64,000 nucleotides of DNA from positions 1 to 64,000 of the forward strand of contig CAJPLV010000001.1 of NCBI GenBank assembly GCA_905371715.1, given 5' to 3'. Below are positions 53,739-61,552 of this stretch, one piece after another; the stretch's first letter is position 1; every line of letters starts with the position of its first letter. The notes beneath the pieces were generated by a model, which did no database searches, was not told the DNA's origin, and saw only the letters and a program-made list of their open reading frames with translations. The stretch is from Candidatus Saccharimonadota bacterium (GTDB lineage: Bacteria; Patescibacteriota; Saccharimonadia; Saccharimonadales; Saccharimonadaceae). A program made the position numbers and the translations under genes.

Positions 53739-54341
53739 ATGCAAGCTAAAAAGCCTTTTCTCTTACTCCAATCGCGCTCGGAAGACGAAGCGTCGGATGA
53801 TGAATATCAAGCATTTTTGAAATTTGGCGGCTTGAAGCCGGCAGAGTTGACGCGCTTACGATTGGATATGGGCATGCGGCCGCAGGTTGCTTTAGGTGAT
53901 TACGCTGGTGTGCTGATGGGCGGCGGGGCGGCAAACTTTGCGTATGATGATGCGCAGAAATCGCCTGAGCAGCGCGAGTTTGAGGCGTATATTTTGCCGC
54001 TGGTACAGCGAATTGTCGCTACTGATACGCCGTTTCTGGGTGCATGTCTTGGCGTCGGTGCACTTGTAACAGCGTTGGGCGGGCGAACGAGCTTTGACTA
54101 TAGTGAAGCGCGGTCAAGTACTTGTGTGCAGATGCTGCGGGTTGGTCGTAACGTGTATGCGACGCAGTTTCATCCGGAACTTGATGCTGATGGGCTTGCA
54201 CTGCGCATTAATATATATAAGCATAAGCATGCTGGCTATTTTGCACCAAGCGAGGCGCAGGCCCTTATTGATGTTGTTTGCCGCGAACATGTTACCGAGC
54301 CGGTTAAAATATTGCAGCAGTTTATCAAACGGTATAAGTAG
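53739..54341 (+). CDS. Class I glutamine amidotransferase domain protein
   Basis: A 200-residue GATase1 protein similar to the stand-alone GMP synthase-like amidotransferases. The nucleophile elbow GACLGVGALV near residues 107-116 holds the catalytic Cys, and the QFHPELD motif near 146-152 supplies His and Glu. There is no synthase domain next to it, so the amide acceptor is unknown. AAGGA lies about 10 bases before ATG 53739. Confidence 0.9.
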   Translation: MQAKKPFLLLQSRSEDEASDDEYQAFLKFGGLKPAELTRLRLDMGMRPQVALGDYAGVLMGGGAANFAYDDAQKSPEQREFEAYILPLVQRIVATDTPFLGACLGVGALVTALGGRTSFDYSEARSSTCVQMLRVGRNVYATQFHPELDADGLALRINIYKHKHAGYFAPSEAQALIDVVCREHVTEPVKILQQFIKRYK

Positions 54342-54398
54342 TCATTACAATGGAGGCTAAGTTTCTAATAGCGCGAAAAATGTAGACGCCTAATACCC

Positions 54399-54428
54399 TT
54401 GACGCTTAAACATGAACGGGCGTACACT
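54399..54428 (+). promoter_or_regulatory. Promoter of hsp20
   Basis: TTGACG (54399-54404) and TACACT (54423-54428), spacer 18 bases. A 45-base leader with AAAGGAGG follows. No CIRCE element is seen. Confidence 0.65.
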
Positions 54429-54473
54429 AAAGATAAGCGGTATCAATATCGCGCTAACCAAAGGAGGATTAGT

Positions 54474-54902
54474 ATGAGTAAACTTGTCAAATTTGATCCA
54501 TTCGCTGAAATGGATGCGTTGCAGCGCCATTTCTTTGACAATGACGTTTGGCCGCGCCAAATGCGCAGTGTTGCCGTGCCGACAACCGACGTCTATATGG
54601 ACGGCAATAATCTTGTGGTTGAGGCGCATTTGCCGAAGTTTGAGGATAAAGATGTCGACATCTCAATTGAACATGGCAACCTGGTGGTTCAGGCGCAGCG
54701 CCATGAAAAAGAAGAAGATAAAGGTAAGAAGTACGTCGTGCGCGAATCAAGCAGCAGCTTTTACCGCAGCGTACAGCTACCAGAGCGTGCTGATACGGAT
54801 GCAATTGAAGCACATCTGGAAGACGGCGTTCTGAAAGTCGTCGTGCCGGTAACGCCCGCTCCTGAGCCAAAGAAAATCGCAGTGAAGGCAAAGAAGAAAT
54901 AA
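54474..54902 (+). CDS. Small heat shock protein (Hsp20/IbpA family)
   Basis: A 142-residue ATP-independent chaperone. The alpha-crystallin domain runs from about residue 38 to 125, with DVYMDGNNLVVEAHLPKF, YRSVQLPERADTDAIEAHLEDGVLKVVVP being typical. The C-terminus is Lys-rich, without the classical IXI motif clearly set. ATG 54474 is set by AAAGGAGG. A strong terminator follows. Confidence 0.95.
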   Translation: MSKLVKFDPFAEMDALQRHFFDNDVWPRQMRSVAVPTTDVYMDGNNLVVEAHLPKFEDKDVDISIEHGNLVVQAQRHEKEEDKGKKYVVRESSSSFYRSVQLPERADTDAIEAHLEDGVLKVVVPVTPAPEPKKIAVKAKKK

Positions 54903-54922
54903 CTAGTCTAGCAAGAACTTCT

Positions 54923-54957
54923 GCGACCGCCGACCATTTTAGTTGGCGGTCGCTTTT
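54923..54957 (+). terminator. Terminator after hsp20
   Basis: Stem GCGACCGCC (54923-54931) with GGCGGTCGC (54945-54953) and a T-run. Confidence 0.85.
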
Positions 54958-55095
54958 GAAGTTCATCGCAGCCAAGTATATCCATTGTACTGAAAGTTAG
55001 GCGGCCGTGACGCCGCTGAAACCAAATTCATCTGCCAGAATCTATGAAAGAGGATAGCTTATAAACATAGACTTTTACATGCTTTATGATATAAT

Positions 55096-56043
55096 ATGCG
55101 AGTGAGATGTGCATTTTTCCCAGAGACAGAGTATGATTTGGCTGCAATTTTACGTGTTAATCAAAAGAATGCAGACTATCTAAATGGTGCCATTGATCCT
55201 TTCGGCGAAGGAATAAGAAATATGGCGACATGCGCATTAAAAGAGATAAGAAGAGGTGTTGATGGTTTCTGTGGTGGCTACGGAACAGGTTTTCCGTATC
55301 ATTCATCAGAAAAAGACGGTCAAGTCATTAAGGGTCAACCGGAATTTACACGCTACACTGGCGAGTTGTCGAATTTGATACGCAGAGAGATGGCTGTTAG
55401 GGCTTTATGGCCATGTCCGAGTTGTCAGTTAGGAGCTGATTTTACTCCGTCGCAATGCGTCGACTGTAACATAACCCCACTGAAGCCTCGTACTATCATG
55501 AAAGTCATGACGGATATGGATACTTTCGTGATCTGTGATGAGAGTGACAAGAAAACGCGTGACGCTATTTGGTCGGTCGCCCAAGACAAAGGGTTCACAC
55601 AGTCTGATTTCAATACTAATGAAAGTTTGACGCGAATTGAAGGAGTGCTTGATGCGTGGGCGGAGGGGCGTAAACCGGCAAGTTATTTACCAATAGATCT
55701 ACATGTTATAGATAAGAATGATTTTATACAGGCTTGCGCCGATGTAGGCGATGGCAAACTTGCTCATCCGACCATATGGTCAATGTATGCAGAATGGAAA
55801 AATAATAAAAGTATTGATTTTTGGTTTGATTTTGTGTTTAGCATGACGCCTTACTCAAGAGTGACGGATACTGAGGTGCTAGATGCAATTGACGAGGCTC
55901 GTTCAAGACTCGTTAGATGCTATAGCGTCGACCAGTTGGTTGATATTGTTATGAAGCGAAGTTATCGTGCTCGCCAGCTTTTGCAATATGGACCAACGAT
56001 GGAGGCGTTAAGAGGGAAGCTAGGTTCATGGCGGCAGATTTGA
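55096..56043 (+). CDS. Cys-rich hypothetical protein upstream of PHP phosphoesterase, 315 aa
   Basis: I do not recognise a family. Residues ~106-121 (CPSCQLGADFTPSQCVDC) are a four-Cys ribbon that probably binds zinc. Cys also occurs in TCALKEIRRGVDGFCGG. The C-terminal ~150 residues are helical. TATAAT (55090-55095) touches ATG 55096, so transcription must start inside it; GTG 55102, exactly six bases after the -10 box, fits the leaderless pattern better. It overlaps the PHP gene by 16 bases, so the two work as a unit. Confidence 0.75.
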   Translation: MRVRCAFFPETEYDLAAILRVNQKNADYLNGAIDPFGEGIRNMATCALKEIRRGVDGFCGGYGTGFPYHSSEKDGQVIKGQPEFTRYTGELSNLIRREMAVRALWPCPSCQLGADFTPSQCVDCNITPLKPRTIMKVMTDMDTFVICDESDKKTRDAIWSVAQDKGFTQSDFNTNESLTRIEGVLDAWAEGRKPASYLPIDLHVIDKNDFIQACADVGDGKLAHPTIWSMYAEWKNNKSIDFWFDFVFSMTPYSRVTDTEVLDAIDEARSRLVRCYSVDQLVDIVMKRSYRARQLLQYGPTMEALRGKLGSWRQI

Positions 56044-56969
56044 TAGATTTGCATACCCACACGAACTGTTCGGATGGTGATTACGCTCCGGCTGAGCTGT
56101 TACGCTTGGCGAAAAAGCGAGGCGTAAAGACTATCGCTATCACCGACCACGACACGGTTGATGGCTATGATAAAGAGCTATTCTTGCTAGCGAAAGAGCT
56201 AGAAATTGAGCTGATTCCAGGGATTGAGTTCTCGACAATTGATGAAGAAAGCGGACAGAAAATTCATGCGCTGGGCTTAGGTATTGACCCGGATAATAAG
56301 GCGCTGAGAGAGAAATGCGTGAGGCTCCGCGCCGATCGAGTCAAGCTGATGGGCCAGATCGCAGAGAAATTGGCGGGCTGCGGCTTTGTCCTGCGGGTAG
56401 ACGAGCTAGCGGCATCTGGCGAGATTATTACCAAGGCGCACATCGCGCGCGATGTTTTGGCAAATGAAGTGAATCGGTGCCGGCTGATTAAAGCGCACGG
56501 AAACATGCCGCTGCAAGGTGAATTTATTGAGAAGTGGTTGATCAAAGGCTGCCCGGCATTTGTGCCAAAAGCGAAACCATTACTAACTCATGAGGCGATT
56601 GATATAATCCATCAGGCTGGCGGGATTTCGTCGTGCGCGCATCCGAGTTTTAATGTCATGAAGGGCTTTTCATTTGAGAATATGAAACAGTTAATCTTGC
56701 GCAATAAATTTGACGCGGTTGAAGCGGTCAATATACAGTATGATAAAGAAAACGGCGATCAGCGATTTGATATGATCCGAGAATTTACGCAATTTGCGAA
56801 AGAAAACGATCTGCTGGTCACTGGCGGCTCGGATTATCATAGTGACAATCACGAACTTTGGGGAAATATGCCGAGCCTGGGTATGGCGGATGAGGCAGTG
56901 CGCTCGAGGCAGGAGATGGTAGATAACTTGAATCTGCTTACCGCTTCTCGCGCTACGACTGTTGAATAG
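56028..56969 (+). CDS. PHP-domain phosphoesterase
   Basis: A 313-residue PHP protein resembling 3',5'-nucleoside bisphosphate phosphatase / RNase AM. Metal-binding motifs are visible: DLHTHTNCSDGD near residues 7-18, ITDHDTVDG near 36-44, GIEFS near 64-68, ISSCAHPSFN near 203-212 and GGSDYHSDNHE near 266-276. Substrate is inferred from the family. It overlaps the Cys-rich gene upstream. Confidence 0.9.
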   Translation: MAADLIDLHTHTNCSDGDYAPAELLRLAKKRGVKTIAITDHDTVDGYDKELFLLAKELEIELIPGIEFSTIDEESGQKIHALGLGIDPDNKALREKCVRLRADRVKLMGQIAEKLAGCGFVLRVDELAASGEIITKAHIARDVLANEVNRCRLIKAHGNMPLQGEFIEKWLIKGCPAFVPKAKPLLTHEAIDIIHQAGGISSCAHPSFNVMKGFSFENMKQLILRNKFDAVEAVNIQYDKENGDQRFDMIREFTQFAKENDLLVTGGSDYHSDNHELWGNMPSLGMADEAVRSRQEMVDNLNLLTASRATTVE

Positions 56970-57096
56970 CTAGACTTGGGAAAATATACTGCAAATCTGC
57001 AGAATAAGGTTGTCTAGGTTATTTGTTTCGTGCTTATCTTCTGGAAAGAGCAGAAACGGTACGGGACTATTTTTTATGGTACGTTTTTTGCAAATT

Positions 57097-57113
57097 AACA
57101 CTAGTCTAGTGTT
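57097..57113. promoter_or_regulatory. Palindrome AACACTAG-T-CTAGTGTT
   Basis: A perfect 8-bp inverted repeat with one central base, 83 bases before the -10 box of the gene at 57225. AACACTAG recurs at 57151-57158 as a half-site. It is a candidate repressor site. Confidence 0.55.
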
Positions 57114-57166
57114 GGTGCAGAGTTGTGCGCAATTTTTCCACTAAACCATAAACACTAGATATGGGC

Positions 57167-57201
57167 ACGCTATATATAGCGTAGGTGTAATGCGGTATAC
57201 T
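57167..57201 (+). promoter_or_regulatory. Palindromic operator and -10 box of the 57225 gene
   Basis: A perfect 16-bp palindrome (57167-57182, ACGCTATATATAGCGT) lies where a -35 element would be, 13 bases before TATACT (57196-57201). A repressor bound here would block polymerase. AAGGAGG follows as the ribosome binding site. Confidence 0.65.
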
Positions 57202-57224
57202 AGAATAGAGAAAAGGAGGATGAT

Positions 57225-57806
57225 ATGGGTTGGTTGCGAAATTTCATATTTGGTACAGATCCGGCGTATGATGACGCCGGTTTGCCGAAGCAGGTGCGTG
57301 ATTGGGAGGAAGCGAAAAACAGCGATATGTCGCTGCAGCCGGATAATGTGGCGGGCGATGAAAGAGAAGAAGGGCGGCATGGCGGCGACCAGCGCACGGA
57401 GCCAAACGCCTATCGAACCGTATCGGGTACGAAAGTGCTGCCGACACTCACTGTCGATCGCGTTGAGCCGCATACGTCGAATAATCTTGCAAATTTAGAG
57501 CTATGGATTACGCTACATAATCGCTCGCCGTACGACATTGAAATTACCAAGGTTGATTTGTTGAAGCAGAGCACTGATCCGGATCGATTTTTGCGCGCTG
57601 GCGAATCGCACGAAATCCGTGTGTACCACGGACAAACGCCGCGCGACCGCGCATACACTAAAGCGTATATTGACTTAAAAATTACAGGGACGGGCGACTA
57701 TTTCCGCCAAGAATATATGATTAACTACGACCTGAAAACGAGCGGCGGTGCAAGCTGGTATGTGCCGGATGCATTGCGAAAATCATTGCCGCCGCGAGAC
57801 ATTTAA
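57225..57806 (+). CDS. Hypothetical protein under a palindromic promoter, 193 aa
   Basis: I do not recognise this protein. The N-terminal ~65 residues are polar and probably disordered, and residues ~75-180 form a beta-rich domain (LTVDRVEPHTSNNL, LELWITLHNRSPYDIEI) that resembles an immunoglobulin-like or C2-like fold. There is no signal peptide. AAGGAGG precedes ATG 57225. Two palindromes upstream suggest regulated expression. Confidence 0.75.
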   Translation: MGWLRNFIFGTDPAYDDAGLPKQVRDWEEAKNSDMSLQPDNVAGDEREEGRHGGDQRTEPNAYRTVSGTKVLPTLTVDRVEPHTSNNLANLELWITLHNRSPYDIEITKVDLLKQSTDPDRFLRAGESHEIRVYHGQTPRDRAYTKAYIDLKITGTGDYFRQEYMINYDLKTSGGASWYVPDALRKSLPPRDI

Positions 57807-57822
57807 GTGGTACGATAAAGTA

Positions 57823-58242
57823 ATGAGAATTTTTTATACTGATGGCAGCGCTAGCCCAAACCCGGGACCGGGCGGGTTTGCGGTAATAGAAAACGGCAAG
57901 CCAGTAGCACTTGGCTCGGAAGACGGCGAAACAACGAATATTCGCATGGAGGGATTTGCGCTTGTAGCGGCGATGCGGCTAGCGGCAGGGGAACCGTGCG
58001 AAATTCATACTGATAGCGAGTTTTGGATCAATGTACTAACGAAATGGGCGCCGGGCTGGAAAACAAAGGGTTGGCGCAAAAAAGGTGGCGAGATCAAAAA
58101 CCTTGAGCTCGTGCAGCAGGCGTACAAATTATACTGTACGACACGGCCAAAGCTTGTATGGGTGCGCGGGCATGTCGGGCACGAACAAAACGAGCAGGCA
58201 GATGAGTGGGCGAATAAAGCGCGTCAGGGTGTGCGGTTGTAG
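57823..58242 (+). CDS. rnhA: Ribonuclease HI
   Basis: Cleaves RNA in RNA-DNA hybrids. The 139-residue protein has the four acidic positions: YTDGSASPNPGPGG near residues 5-18, MEGFALVAA near 44-52, HTDSEFWIN near 64-72 and RGHVGHEQNEQADEWA near 115-130. ATG 57823 (with TACGAT upstream) follows the 57225 gene by 16 bases. Confidence 0.96.
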   Translation: MRIFYTDGSASPNPGPGGFAVIENGKPVALGSEDGETTNIRMEGFALVAAMRLAAGEPCEIHTDSEFWINVLTKWAPGWKTKGWRKKGGEIKNLELVQQAYKLYCTTRPKLVWVRGHVGHEQNEQADEWANKARQGVRL

Positions 58243-58261
58243 GTGGCGGTAGGAAATAATA

Positions 58262-58290
58262 TTGACTTTAATTTACTGTTATGATATAAT
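58262..58290 (+). promoter_or_regulatory. Promoter of the 58300 gene
   Basis: TTGACT (58262-58267), 17-base spacer, TATAAT (58285-58290), nine bases to ATG 58300. Confidence 0.8.
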
Positions 58291-58299
58291 AAAAAAAGT

Positions 58300-58812
58300 A
58301 TGAACTCAGAGACACCAGTGTTCGTTACAGTGCATTCATGCTTCAATGAGGAGTCGGACCCTGATGCGTTTCGCACCTCCGTGGTTTACGATGTCAAAGT
58401 ATCGGAAGGGGACGTCTTGAAAGAAGTGAATATGATAGTTGGTGATTCATCTGGGCATGGTGAGTTACTAAAAGAGGCCATTGATGAAATAGATGAAATT
58501 AGCACCTCAGGTACATTTGATACTTCGTCAGAGTTAGTTTGTGATGAGATTGCTGTGCGCTCTTGGGGTGATCCGCAGGACAGCCAGGGGAACCCAGGAT
58601 ATGGCGAAACCATTATTGGCATTGGATATGAAGACGAACGCCAAGAAATTAGTCAGGCAGATCAAACGGTGCTAGAGTGCCTCGGTAGCGTAGCGGCTTT
58701 TGTGACTCTTGACGTGCCGATGCAAAAGCTGATGGATGATGAAGTTATTGTGGTGTCGCCTGATGACATTGAAGAGGCGAACGAAAAATATCCCGTAGAA
58801 ATCAGTCAGTAG
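58300..58812 (+). CDS. Hypothetical acidic protein, 170 aa
   Basis: I do not recognise this protein. It is strongly acidic, with no membrane helix. The first ~110 residues look beta-rich, the last 60 helical. It has a near-consensus promoter and no ribosome binding site, a leaderless gene. It lies between RNase H and the Pif1-like helicase with no operon overlap. Confidence 0.75.
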   Translation: MNSETPVFVTVHSCFNEESDPDAFRTSVVYDVKVSEGDVLKEVNMIVGDSSGHGELLKEAIDEIDEISTSGTFDTSSELVCDEIAVRSWGDPQDSQGNPGYGETIIGIGYEDERQEISQADQTVLECLGSVAAFVTLDVPMQKLMDDEVIVVSPDDIEEANEKYPVEISQ

Positions 58813-58845
58813 GCTTACACTCCCAAGTAGTCTATACTAAAAAGA

Positions 58846-60375
58846 GTGAAACAATCTCTTGCACTCGAAATATTACTAAGTGGCGAAAGTGCATTGCTAA
58901 CTGGACCGGCAGGGACGGGCAAGACGTTTGTGCTGAATCAATTTATTCGTGCGAGTAAAGATGAGGGAAAGTATGTGAGCGTGACGGCAACGACTGGGCT
59001 AGCGGCGACACACCTGGGCGGCACGACGATTCACGCTTGGGCGGGGATAGGCGTACTGGATTATCTGCCAGATCAATTTGTCGATCATATTGCGAAGGGA
59101 CGGCGCGAAATTATCGAAAAAACAGATATTTTGATCATTGATGAGATTAGTATGCTGCACGACTACCGCTTGGATATGGTTGATGAAGTATGCCGTCTGG
59201 TGCGTAAGGCGCCGGACGTACCGTTTGGCGGTATTCAGGTGGTGATGTCGGGTGACTTTTTCCAGCTGCCGCCAGTGAATCGGGCAGGCAGCCGCGAGGG
59301 CGGTTTTGTGGTGCATTCGGATGCGTGGCGCGAGCTGAATCCGGTGATTTTGTATTTGGATGAGCAATTCCGCCAGCGCGAGGGTGATGCGCTCCTTGAT
59401 ATTTTGACGAGTCTACGGGCAAATAACCTGCGTCGTCATCACGCCGAGAAGCTGCTAGAGCGCACCGGATACGAGCCGCCAACGGACGCTGACTTGACAG
59501 AGCTTCATACGATGAATGTTGACGTTGATCAAATCAATGGGCGAAGACTAGCAGAGTTAGCAGGCGACGAAGTGCAATATACGCAGCATACCACCGGCAG
59601 CGCAAACTACGTTGAAAATTTGCAACGCAGCGTGCTTGCGCCGGTGGAATTAGTACTCAAGCTTGGCGCGCTTGTTATGGCGGTTAAGAACGATCAGAGT
59701 AAACGTTATGCAAACGGCAGTATCGGTATGGTAGTTGATTTTGAGCCGGCAACAGATTATCCAGTAGTGCAATTCCGTAACGGCAGAACGGTAGTAATGC
59801 AGCCGGATACATGGGAATTGCGTGACGGCGACAAAAAGCGGGCAAGTATCAGCCAGGTTCCGCTGCGCTTGGCGTGGGCGATTACGGTACACAAGAGCCA
59901 GGGTATGACGCTTGATGCGGCGCGCATTGACTTACGCAAAGCCTTTGTACCGGGCATGGGCTATGTAGCACTCAGCCGCGTGCGCGATATTGATAATTTG
60001 TACTTGACGGGCATAAACCGTACGGCACTCCAGATGAGCGACGAAGCGTATGCGATTGACGAGCGGTTGAAAATGCGTGCGGCAAACGATCGCGAACGAT
60101 TTCAATACTTGCAAAGAAAAGCTGAGGAGCGTGCCGCTAAACCGCTAAAAAACCCGAGCAAAAAGAAATCCAGCAGCTGGTCTGAAAAAATCGCTAAAAT
60201 GCGCGAGATCCACCCGAATGCGTACAAACCGTGGCAGCCGCAGGACGACGAAGCACTAAAACTTGGATTCATTAACGGCGAGTCGATCAAGCACTTGAGT
60301 ACACAGCTCGGCCGCCACGAAGGTTCAATCAAAATGCGGTTGCAGAAACATTTTGGGGAAGACGCGGTGCAGTAA
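58846..60375 (+). CDS. Pif1-like DNA helicase
   Basis: A 509-residue superfamily 1B helicase. Walker A is GPAGTGKT near residues 20-27, Walker B IIDEISML near 97-104, MSGDFFQLPPV near 128-138, and the later motifs VHKSQGMTLD (~349-358) and YVALSRVRD (~375-383). The C-terminal ~95 residues are basic and end with a likely small DNA-binding helical domain. The GTG start is supported by TATACT (58833-58838), seven bases upstream. Confidence 0.93.
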   Translation: MKQSLALEILLSGESALLTGPAGTGKTFVLNQFIRASKDEGKYVSVTATTGLAATHLGGTTIHAWAGIGVLDYLPDQFVDHIAKGRREIIEKTDILIIDEISMLHDYRLDMVDEVCRLVRKAPDVPFGGIQVVMSGDFFQLPPVNRAGSREGGFVVHSDAWRELNPVILYLDEQFRQREGDALLDILTSLRANNLRRHHAEKLLERTGYEPPTDADLTELHTMNVDVDQINGRRLAELAGDEVQYTQHTTGSANYVENLQRSVLAPVELVLKLGALVMAVKNDQSKRYANGSIGMVVDFEPATDYPVVQFRNGRTVVMQPDTWELRDGDKKRASISQVPLRLAWAITVHKSQGMTLDAARIDLRKAFVPGMGYVALSRVRDIDNLYLTGINRTALQMSDEAYAIDERLKMRAANDRERFQYLQRKAEERAAKPLKNPSKKKSSSWSEKIAKMREIHPNAYKPWQPQDDEALKLGFINGESIKHLSTQLGRHEGSIKMRLQKHFGEDAVQ

Positions 60376-60475
60376 TGGGCGTAAAGCCTTTGTGTAAGTG
60401 TTTTTCGCGTTAATATTGACTTTTATTAAATTTTAGTATGAATAAGATGAGCCTTTTTTCTGCTACAATAAAGCC

Positions 60476-61489
60476 ATGAATACAGAACCAACTAACACGA
60501 CTGAAAACGAGATGCAAGAGTCAACTGATATTTTTTTGTGGGCAAACCAGGCGGATGCACACAAAGAGGCGCTTGAGGTTGACCTATTTTTGTTTACAAA
60601 AGGCTATACGGTGTATGCCACGAATTATGCCAAGGAATTAAAGGCGCAGCTGAAAGTATTATTCTTGTACGATATGATCAGCCAAGTGCAGACAGGGGCA
60701 GCGACAGGCATGCACGTGCGCGATTTTGAAGCGGCGGCTGCCGAAGAGAACGTGCTGGAGCGCACGACGCTTGATAAAGTTGATCACGCGCAAGAGGTAA
60801 TCGAGCAGATTCGCTACGGCGAGGAAAGTTTGGAAGTGTTCCGCGAAGGCGACCACGAGTTTAAGAAAGTAAAAGGGATTGTGGCGCGGTTTAGCCGTTC
60901 AGGCGCGGAGCCGTTTTTTGTGGCGAAGATACTGCCGCAATCGCAGGTGCTGAAAGGCGCAACGGCATGGATGTATAACGGCGATTCATTTCAGCCGTTT
61001 AGTGCTGATGCGGGCTTAAGGATTACGCCGGATAATCAGGTTCTAATCGCCGGTAATGACATTTTTGCATTTAGCGAGTCGAAATTCATCCGGTTATTTG
61101 GGTACGACGCTAAACAATTTGCGGTAGCAGAAGAAAAAATCGCCGAAATCGAGCAAAACTTTAAGCTGAAGTTCCCTGAAGGTATGACGTTTGACGCGCT
61201 GGTGCGCGACACAAAGTCGCTGGTGGGTAAGCTCCAAAAAGTCAATGTTGGACTAGTGACGCAGGATCAAGTGATTGAACAAGCGGACGAAATGGGCCTA
61301 GAATTGATGACGGACGAAAACACGGGCGAAATTATCATTATGGATGCGAAAGACGCGGCGAAATTCGTGAATTTGCTCAACGACGATTATGTGACGAGCG
61401 ATATGACCGGTATTCGGTACGAGCTTAAAGGCAAAAAAGAACTAAAAGATGCCGCGCCAGCCGATCTGGGAGCGCCGGCTGAACTGTAG
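60476..61489 (+). CDS. DUF4868/KwaB-like protein, 337 aa
   Basis: The layout resembles DUF4868 proteins, the family of KwaB of the Kiwa defence system: a variable N-terminal half, then a central strand region (AEPFFVAKILPQSQVL), and a C-terminal half ending with LLNDDYVTSDMTGIRYELKGKK. No membrane helix is present. The usual partner KwaA, a small polytopic membrane protein, is not adjacent. The call rests on pattern recall, not a search. Leaderless start: TACAAT (60464-60469) ends six bases before ATG. Confidence 0.6.
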   Translation: MNTEPTNTTENEMQESTDIFLWANQADAHKEALEVDLFLFTKGYTVYATNYAKELKAQLKVLFLYDMISQVQTGAATGMHVRDFEAAAAEENVLERTTLDKVDHAQEVIEQIRYGEESLEVFREGDHEFKKVKGIVARFSRSGAEPFFVAKILPQSQVLKGATAWMYNGDSFQPFSADAGLRITPDNQVLIAGNDIFAFSESKFIRLFGYDAKQFAVAEEKIAEIEQNFKLKFPEGMTFDALVRDTKSLVGKLQKVNVGLVTQDQVIEQADEMGLELMTDENTGEIIIMDAKDAAKFVNLLNDDYVTSDMTGIRYELKGKKELKDAAPADLGAPAEL

Positions 61490-61539
61490 CGCTTACTATG
61501 TTGCTTATGCGTGGCAGCGGGCGCATTGCTTAGCTCTGG

Positions 61540-61545
61540 TATAAT
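61540..61545 (+). promoter_or_regulatory. -10 box of the GH1 gene (leaderless type)
   Basis: TATAAT ends seven bases before ATG 61553, with no ribosome binding site. Confidence 0.7.
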
Positions 61546-61552
61546 AGAGCTC

